A DNA stretch of 64,000 nucleotides from a virus: positions 45,520-109,519 of the IMG/VR virus record IMGVR_UViG_3300035661_000018; one strand, written 5' to 3'. Under the pieces are notes generated by a model, which worked only from the letters and a program-made list of their open reading frames with translations, had not been told where the DNA came from and did no database searches. A program made the position numbers and the translations under genes. Shown here one piece after another: positions 60,485 to 64,000 of the stretch. Within the stretch, counting starts at the first letter, position 1, and each line of letters begins with the position of its first letter.

Positions 60485-60492
60485 TATTTAGT
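60485..60492 (-). promoter_or_regulatory. late promoter-like box
   Basis: ACTAAATA on the minus strand before the membrane-protein pair. Confidence 0.5.
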
Positions 60493-60505
60493 AGGGTGGG
60501 CACTG

Positions 60506-60534
60506 TTGACCTATCGAAAAAGGTCATATATTGT
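60506..60534 (+). promoter_or_regulatory. sigma70-like early promoter
   Basis: TTGACC, 17-base spacer, TATTGT, upstream of the phosphatase. A late-like CATAAATT follows at 60549. Confidence 0.6.
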
Positions 60535-60574
60535 TGAGCACAAATGCTCATAAATTACAATGAGGAGCGCAGAG

Positions 60575-61411
60575 ATGCCACTACCAACACAATTCCAAAA
60601 AGTACAGCGGTACCCCGTCAACACACAAGGCAAAGACTACGTTGTTGGTGATATCCACGGGATGTATGAGACACTGCTGACGGTGCTGACAGAGCTGAAG
60701 TTTGACGGTCGAGTTGATCGTCTGTTTTCCGTTGGCGACTTGGTTGATCGTGGTCCTGATAGCCAGAAGTGCGCTGAACTGATCTACGAAAGCTGGTTCT
60801 ATGCTGTTCGCGGCAACCACGAACAGATGATGATCGATGCTCTGGTCAAGGATGACCAGAATTCTGCGGCATTATGGGCGTGGAACGGAGGTCAGTGGGG
60901 GATCTACGGAACTCCTGATGAGCAAAACGGGCGAAGACTGCTCGCCGCCGACCTTGATCTGCTGCCACTCGTGATCGTTGTTGGTGAAGGAGATCACCGG
61001 TTCAACGTTGTTCACGCAGAGATGATCCACCGCGAGTATGGTGAGAATGATGGGTACTACGGCGTTATTCCGCTGACGGATGCGATGATCGACAACTGGG
61101 TGTTCAACTCCAGTGAGGAGAACGGTCTGATCTGGGGTCGTCAAATGATCTCTGGCGATCCTGTCTCCAACCGTGCTCACAACATGGTCAATATGTCGCT
61201 GACGTTCGTTGGGCATACCCCTGTCCGTGAGCCGATTCGTGTACAGAGGCAGATCTATCTTGACGGCGGCGCTGTGTTTGCGCAACGTAGTCCAAGCCAC
61301 GAGAACTCAATGATCATTGCCTGCCCGCACGATAACGAACTACACGTGTTCCGAGTTGTTCCGCGCACGCTGGAGACGATCAAGTTTACGGACATCACTG
61401 TTGGGACGTAA
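60575..61411 (+). CDS. metallophosphatase (lambda PP type)
   Basis: 278 residues. VVGDIHGMYETL (GDxHG), FSVGDLVDRGPDS (GDxVDRG), YAVRGNHEQMM (GNHE), later VVHAEM and FVGHTPVREP (GHT): the full metal-binding set of the lambda phosphatase/ApaH-like family. It may remove phosphate from Ser/Thr or Tyr or cut diadenosine-type nucleotides. Start 60575 set by GAGGAG. Confidence 0.88.
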   Translation: MPLPTQFQKVQRYPVNTQGKDYVVGDIHGMYETLLTVLTELKFDGRVDRLFSVGDLVDRGPDSQKCAELIYESWFYAVRGNHEQMMIDALVKDDQNSAALWAWNGGQWGIYGTPDEQNGRRLLAADLDLLPLVIVVGEGDHRFNVVHAEMIHREYGENDGYYGVIPLTDAMIDNWVFNSSEENGLIWGRQMISGDPVSNRAHNMVNMSLTFVGHTPVREPIRVQRQIYLDGGAVFAQRSPSHENSMIIACPHDNELHVFRVVPRTLETIKFTDITVGT

Positions 61412-61418
61412 GTAAATA
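61411..61418 (+). promoter_or_regulatory. late promoter-like box
   Basis: AGTAAATA just before 61425; close to the start codon, so a nearly leaderless late transcript would result. Confidence 0.35.
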
Positions 61419-61424
61419 GGTCGT

Positions 61425-61634
61425 ATGAACCAAATTGCAACACCTGTCATACATCCAATAGCAATAGGAGTGCCTGTGAAGGCACTCCGTCCGTCTTGTG
61501 CATGCAAAGGTGCCAAGATGCAACATGTCAACGGCAAAGTAATGAAGGTAATCCACAACAATAGTGGATACTGGTACTACTTGACGTCCGGCGTCACAGT
61601 CCGAGGTGACTGGATCCAGTCAGTTGGTGATTAA
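61425..61634 (+). CDS. hypothetical protein
   Basis: 69 residues. Two Cys in CACKGAK and a beta-rich end (GYWYYLTSGVTVRGDWIQSV). No clear SD for ATG 61425; the internal TAGGAGTGCC near 61467 could serve a start at GTG 61476 (VKALRPSCACKG). Convergent with the minus-strand block. Function unknown. Confidence 0.45.
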   Translation: MNQIATPVIHPIAIGVPVKALRPSCACKGAKMQHVNGKVMKVIHNNSGYWYYLTSGVTVRGDWIQSVGD

Positions 61635-61900
61635 CTGCTGCTGAGCTTGACAGCGATCCGCTGCACAGATCGGCGCGGAATATGTGTGACAACGCTCGTC
61701 TTCGCGTCCCATAGCTGGAATGTCTCCAGCTCCCCGTCCATAAAACTGGCGATCTCAGCCGCAACGGTGTTGTACACGGTGGCTGGGATTGGTGAGCTGA
61801 CCAACGGGAGCTGCTCTCCCACGAGGTATACATGCACAGCAAACGACTTGCTGTCGTTTGATGCATTTAGGTAGCTATCGAAGTTCTGGAAGTAACTCAT
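61631..61900 (-). CDS. hypothetical protein
   Basis: 89 residues (MSYFQNFDSYLNASNDSKSFAVHVYLVGEQLP ... PRRSVQRIAVKLSSS). Mixed alpha/beta. Start 61900 overlaps the stop of 61897-62142 (ATGA). Last gene of a long minus-strand run of small genes. Confidence 0.5.
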   Translation of the reverse strand: MSYFQNFDSYLNASNDSKSFAVHVYLVGEQLPLVSSPIPATVYNTVAAEIASFMDGELETFQLWDAKTSVVTHIPRRSVQRIAVKLSSS

Positions 61901-62142
61901 GTCGTCGTTTTCCTTTTGACGAGGATCACCTTTGCCAGGTAAATCCAAATGAACACGTTGACGACTGGCACAAGCAACAAGATCGCAACGGCAATAACCA
62001 ACGGATGCAACATCGTCTTGCCGTGATCGCCGTCTACGAAGTCAATGTACGTAAAGTACAGCAAGAACGCGCTCATAATAACGGCTGACAACAGGACGTA
62101 TCCTGCCGTCATCAATGCCAAACCGTTCCATAGTAGATTCAT
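61897..62142 (-). CDS. small membrane protein
   Basis: 81 residues, two membrane spans (GLALMTAGYVLLSAVIMSAFLLYFTYI; LVIAVAILLLVPVVNVFIWIYLAKVIL) with a short charged loop and basic end KRKTTT. Coupled by ATGA on both sides. Function unknown. Confidence 0.55.
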   Translation of the reverse strand: MNLLWNGLALMTAGYVLLSAVIMSAFLLYFTYIDFVDGDHGKTMLHPLVIAVAILLLVPVVNVFIWIYLAKVILVKRKTTT

Positions 62143-62804
62143 GACGGCAGGACCAGTTGATCAACGGATACCCAACGACGATCACCTGATTGGTCAAGTG
62201 CTTCAATCAGCACTTGCGCACAACCAAACATTCCGTTGTCGATCACTTGCACAATCACATATTGCTTGCCATCGAGGACGACTTGCTCACCGGCAACACC
62301 AAGAGCCGGTTTGCCAGCAACAGCGGGTCGCTCAACGGGGCTGGTTACAACAATCTGGTCATACTGAGCCTGCCCGAAGCAGAACACGTACCAGATGTTG
62401 CCATCAGTGCCAAGAATGTGATCAATGAAGATCCGCGTCTGCACGTCGTATTCAACAACCTCTTCTGTGTCACTTTGCAGTGCAAACACATACATCGGCC
62501 CGTCACCAAATGGCTTCGCTGCCGCTGGCAGCGTTGGGTTTACGTAGAAGCTCATCTCAATCCGCGGACCAATCTCAGACTGGGGGTCGTCGTGGACCCA
62601 CACCTTTGACGGTAGGTATCCACGGACGCGTGGATCGTCAACGGTGAACAACTGCACCTGCACGTTCCGCTCCGGCTCGTATTTGTCGCTAACGATGTCG
62701 AAGTGAGTGGACACCTTCGTCCGCTTGAATAGCGTGACATCGAGGCGGACAATCTGCATCGTGTGCAGAGCGTGCTGTTGTTCAAACGTCGGTAACTGTG
62801 TCAT
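62139..62804 (-). CDS. hypothetical protein, beta-rich
   Basis: 221 residues. Several strand-rich segments (QIVRLDVTLFKRTKVSTHFDIV; IEMSFYVNPTLPAAAKPFGDGPMYVFALQ; VVLDGKQYVIVQVIDN). No enzyme motif. Start 62804 has SD AAGGA. Head of the coupled trio 61631-62804. Function unknown. Confidence 0.5.
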   Translation of the reverse strand: MTQLPTFEQQHALHTMQIVRLDVTLFKRTKVSTHFDIVSDKYEPERNVQVQLFTVDDPRVRGYLPSKVWVHDDPQSEIGPRIEMSFYVNPTLPAAAKPFGDGPMYVFALQSDTEEVVEYDVQTRIFIDHILGTDGNIWYVFCFGQAQYDQIVVTSPVERPAVAGKPALGVAGEQVVLDGKQYVIVQVIDNGMFGCAQVLIEALDQSGDRRWVSVDQLVLPS

Positions 62805-62912
62805 TTGCTGTTCCTTAACTGGCAGTGCGTAACATAGCACCGCCCTTTATACGATCCGCCGTACTTATTGCCGCTAGTGCAGCGGTTGTCCTATAGCATC
62901 GGTGCAATTCGG

Positions 62913-63014
62913 TCAACAACGTGTTCGCCACGTATCGTCGTAATACGACATCTTTCGATCGAACTTGCCGGTTGCAATCCGCAGTAACGCGTCAAAGTAG
63001 TCCTTGTTGATCAT
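62913..63014 (-). CDS. 33-residue protein
   Basis: INKDYFDALLRIATGKFDRK, then MSYYDDTWRTRC. ATG overlaps the stop of 63011-63205 (ATGA). Part of a chain of coupled tiny genes. 62805-62912 shows only a possible minus-strand promoter (TTGACC ... TATAGG). Confidence 0.45.
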   Translation of the reverse strand: MINKDYFDALLRIATGKFDRKMSYYDDTWRTRC

Positions 63015-63205
63015 TGCTTGTCCCTGATTACGTTTTTGTCGTCGAGCCACGCATGGCACGCATACCATTTGCCGCCAACCCATACCCGTTTGTGCAGATC
63101 GCACTTCGGCGTCGGCCGGCCAGTTGTGTTATGACCATCTTCTAGGTGGTTGAATTCGATCGGCTCACCCTTTCGCTGGCGGGCCCAAAGTGTCACTGGC
63201 TTCAT
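63011..63205 (-). CDS. small protein with single zinc-like site
   Basis: 64 residues (MKPVTLWARQRKGEPIEFNHLEDGHN ... KCDLHKRVWVGGKWYACHAW). CDLH and CHAW could bind one zinc. In-frame GTG 63217 is an alternative start. Coupled to the next tiny gene. Confidence 0.5.
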   Translation of the reverse strand: MKPVTLWARQRKGEPIEFNHLEDGHNTTGRPTPKCDLHKRVWVGGKWYACHAWLDDKNVIRDKQ

Positions 63206-63206
63206 T

Positions 63207-63356
63207 TCACCACCCACGGCGAACGCCTGCTCGCTCCTTCATCTTCGCCACCCGGATCCCAACCCACGTCAGGAACACCCAGCTAATCCCGATTGTGACG
63301 CCACCACCGCCACCAAGCAGCATTAGGAAGATAACGATTTCAATACCTGGACTCAT
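63207..63356 (-). CDS. small membrane protein
   Basis: 49 residues with one membrane span that includes five Gly in a row (IVIFLMLLGGGGGVTIGIS) and a basic tail (RVAKMKERAGVRRGW). ATGA overlap with the gene before. Function unknown. Confidence 0.5.
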   Translation of the reverse strand: MSPGIEIVIFLMLLGGGGGVTIGISWVFLTWVGIRVAKMKERAGVRRGW

Positions 63357-63608
63357 GGTACAATGTTCTCCAAAACGTAGTGAATACCGAGTGGAACTGC
63401 AACAACCAACAGTCCCCAAATCACCGGATCGAACAAGGGGACCGCATGAACGACGGCGCTACCGACCAACATTGCGGAAAAACGAAAACGCGCGGCTACC
63501 AGTTGCTCCGCCGTAGTTCATGTCAACAACAGCCTGGCTGATCACCATCGCAAAAAGCGAATACATCAGCCAGCACATCGCCGGCCCGAACACTGTGTTA
63601 TCATTCAT
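63353..63608 (-). pseudogene. membrane protein, one-base frameshift
   Basis: ATG 63608: NDNTVFGPAMCWLMYSLFAM .. AVVDMNY, frame ends at 63459. Another frame continues AEQLVAARFRFSAMLVGSAVVHAVPLFDPVIWGLLVVAV to 63353. Together about 84 residues with two or three spans. The two coupled neighbours (ATGA at both ends) fit a single gene. Break near 63505-63515. Confidence 0.5.
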
Positions 63609-63703
63609 AGTTGTTCTCCCACACTGTAACATGCCTGCGCCGCAGGTGCAAACGGAGGAAAGTCACTGGGCGGCGGGTAGTCACCAATTGGTTGTGGCGT
63701 CAT
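63605..63703 (-). CDS. 32-residue Pro-rich protein
   Basis: MTPQPIGDYPPPSDFPPFAP, then AAQACYSVGEQL. SD AGGAGA upstream. Overlaps both neighbours by ATGA-type junctions. Function unknown. Confidence 0.5.
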   Translation of the reverse strand: MTPQPIGDYPPPSDFPPFAPAAQACYSVGEQL

Positions 63704-63867
63704 TGCTCTATCTCCTGGTAAATTGTGTCAACAATCGCTGCAACAACTTCCAGCTGAAGCATGATCACCGTTTCCCACGCAGCACTGGTTGTCCTCCGGT
63801 CCCGTACAATGTTAAGCAGCTGCTCGATCTCCCGATCAGCCGCATCTAAAGTTTTCTCTGTAATCAT
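63700..63867 (-). CDS. small helical protein
   Basis: 55 residues (MITEKTLDAADREIEQLLNI ... VIMLQLEVVAAIVDTIYQEIEQ), two amphipathic helices. Coupled to the Pro-rich ORF. Starts inside the end of the next gene upstream. Function unknown. Confidence 0.5.
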   Translation of the reverse strand: MITEKTLDAADREIEQLLNIVRDRRTTSAAWETVIMLQLEVVAAIVDTIYQEIEQ

Positions 63868-64000
63868 GGCATCCAAATCCATTCCAGTAGGCACCCAGCT
63901 ACACCAGCCAGATTAACCAAGCCAAACCACCCAGCCCAGAACGACACGTTCTTGCTGACCCCCCCCCCCCCGGATACGCCCACGTAACCAATCCGATCAT
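63864..64000 (-). pseudogene. membrane protein with 13-base G run, out of frame as given
   Basis: ATG at the very window end: MIGLVTWAYP, then a run of 13 G in the coding strand, then VSKNVSFWAGWFGLVNLAGVAGCLLEWIWMP to 63864. With 13 G the frame is lost and stops early. With 11 or 14 G it is open to the coupled end. The start may also lie outside the window. Confidence 0.45.
63959..63971. repeat. homopolymer run of 13 C
   Basis: Unbroken C run inside the small membrane-protein gene 63864-64000. Confidence 0.95.

Noticed and set aside
1-64000. Reassigned genetic code (UGA as Trp)
   Set aside because: Many genes end with TGA in ATGA overlaps, and only one gene has an internal TGA at a Trp place; no TCA-anticodon tRNA was seen.
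1-64000. CRISPR array
   Set aside because: No regularly spaced direct repeats were seen; the only short tandem repeat is the 10-bp one at 7378-7405.
1-64000. Insertion sequence or transposase
   Set aside because: No transposase-like ORF; mobile elements here are homing endonucleases and the split intein.

Overview
The window is part of a large T4-like (probably jumbo) myovirus genome of about 50% GC. It carries a gp23-like capsid protein, an rIIA-rIIB pair, more than twenty CATAAATA-type boxes matching the T4 late promoter, a spanin pair, many small ORFs joined by ATGA overlaps, a large tRNA cluster and several homing endonucleases. The OmpW-like barrel, spanins and lipobox point to a Gram-negative host. 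The exact phage genus cannot be read from the sequence alone. Layout: 1-3.7 kb, virion or tail-fibre-type proteins. 3.7-4.6 kb, a minus-strand leucine-rich-repeat gene plus small relatives. 4.9-9.8 kb, a tRNA array (Lys, Asn, Val, Ile, Thr, Ala) mixed with small genes and two HNH homing genes. 9.9-19.5 kb, small genes, a tail-tube-like protein, a secreted alpha/beta hydrolase, a release-factor-like gene with an in-frame UGA, an RNA-ligase remnant, an ADP-ribosylglycohydrolase, a Pth2-type peptidyl-tRNA hydrolase and further tRNAs and homing genes. 20.2-25.4 kb, capsid protein, CYTH protein and a fractured RNA ligase. 25.5-36.7 kb, TelA-like pair, spanins, a TGT/DpdA-like TIM barrel, MazG-like, dUTPase-like and DnaQ-like proteins and two homing genes. 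37.7-45.5 kb, QueE, a ubiquitin-like protein, Nudix, a secreted HNH nuclease, QueD and ac/basic low-complexity virion-type proteins. 46-53 kb, HNH protein, SF2 helicase, NlpC/P60-like protein and large early proteins. 53-64 kb, outer-membrane barrel, PnuC plus NadR (NAD salvage), rIIA/rIIB, a SET-domain gene, a metallophosphatase and a run of small minus-strand membrane proteins. The most striking system is at 23112-25419. An RNA ligase is cut in two exactly inside its catalytic KLHG/TN motif by the two halves of a split intein, and a free-standing homing endonuclease lies between the halves. That endonuclease and at least three others share a control element: a late-promoter box placed in or next to the 5' arm of a hairpin that hides the ribosome binding site. 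A late transcript would start inside the hairpin and free the site, as known for T4 I-TevI. Genes for 7-deazaguanine chemistry (QueD, QueE, TGT/DpdA-like) suggest modified DNA. PnuC, NadR and ADP-ribosylglycohydrolase suggest control of NAD. About nine small genes are readable only with a one-base frame change, mostly at short homopolymers, and a 13-base C run sits near the window end. Sequencing error or real decay cannot be separated here. All coordinates and foldings were worked out by eye.
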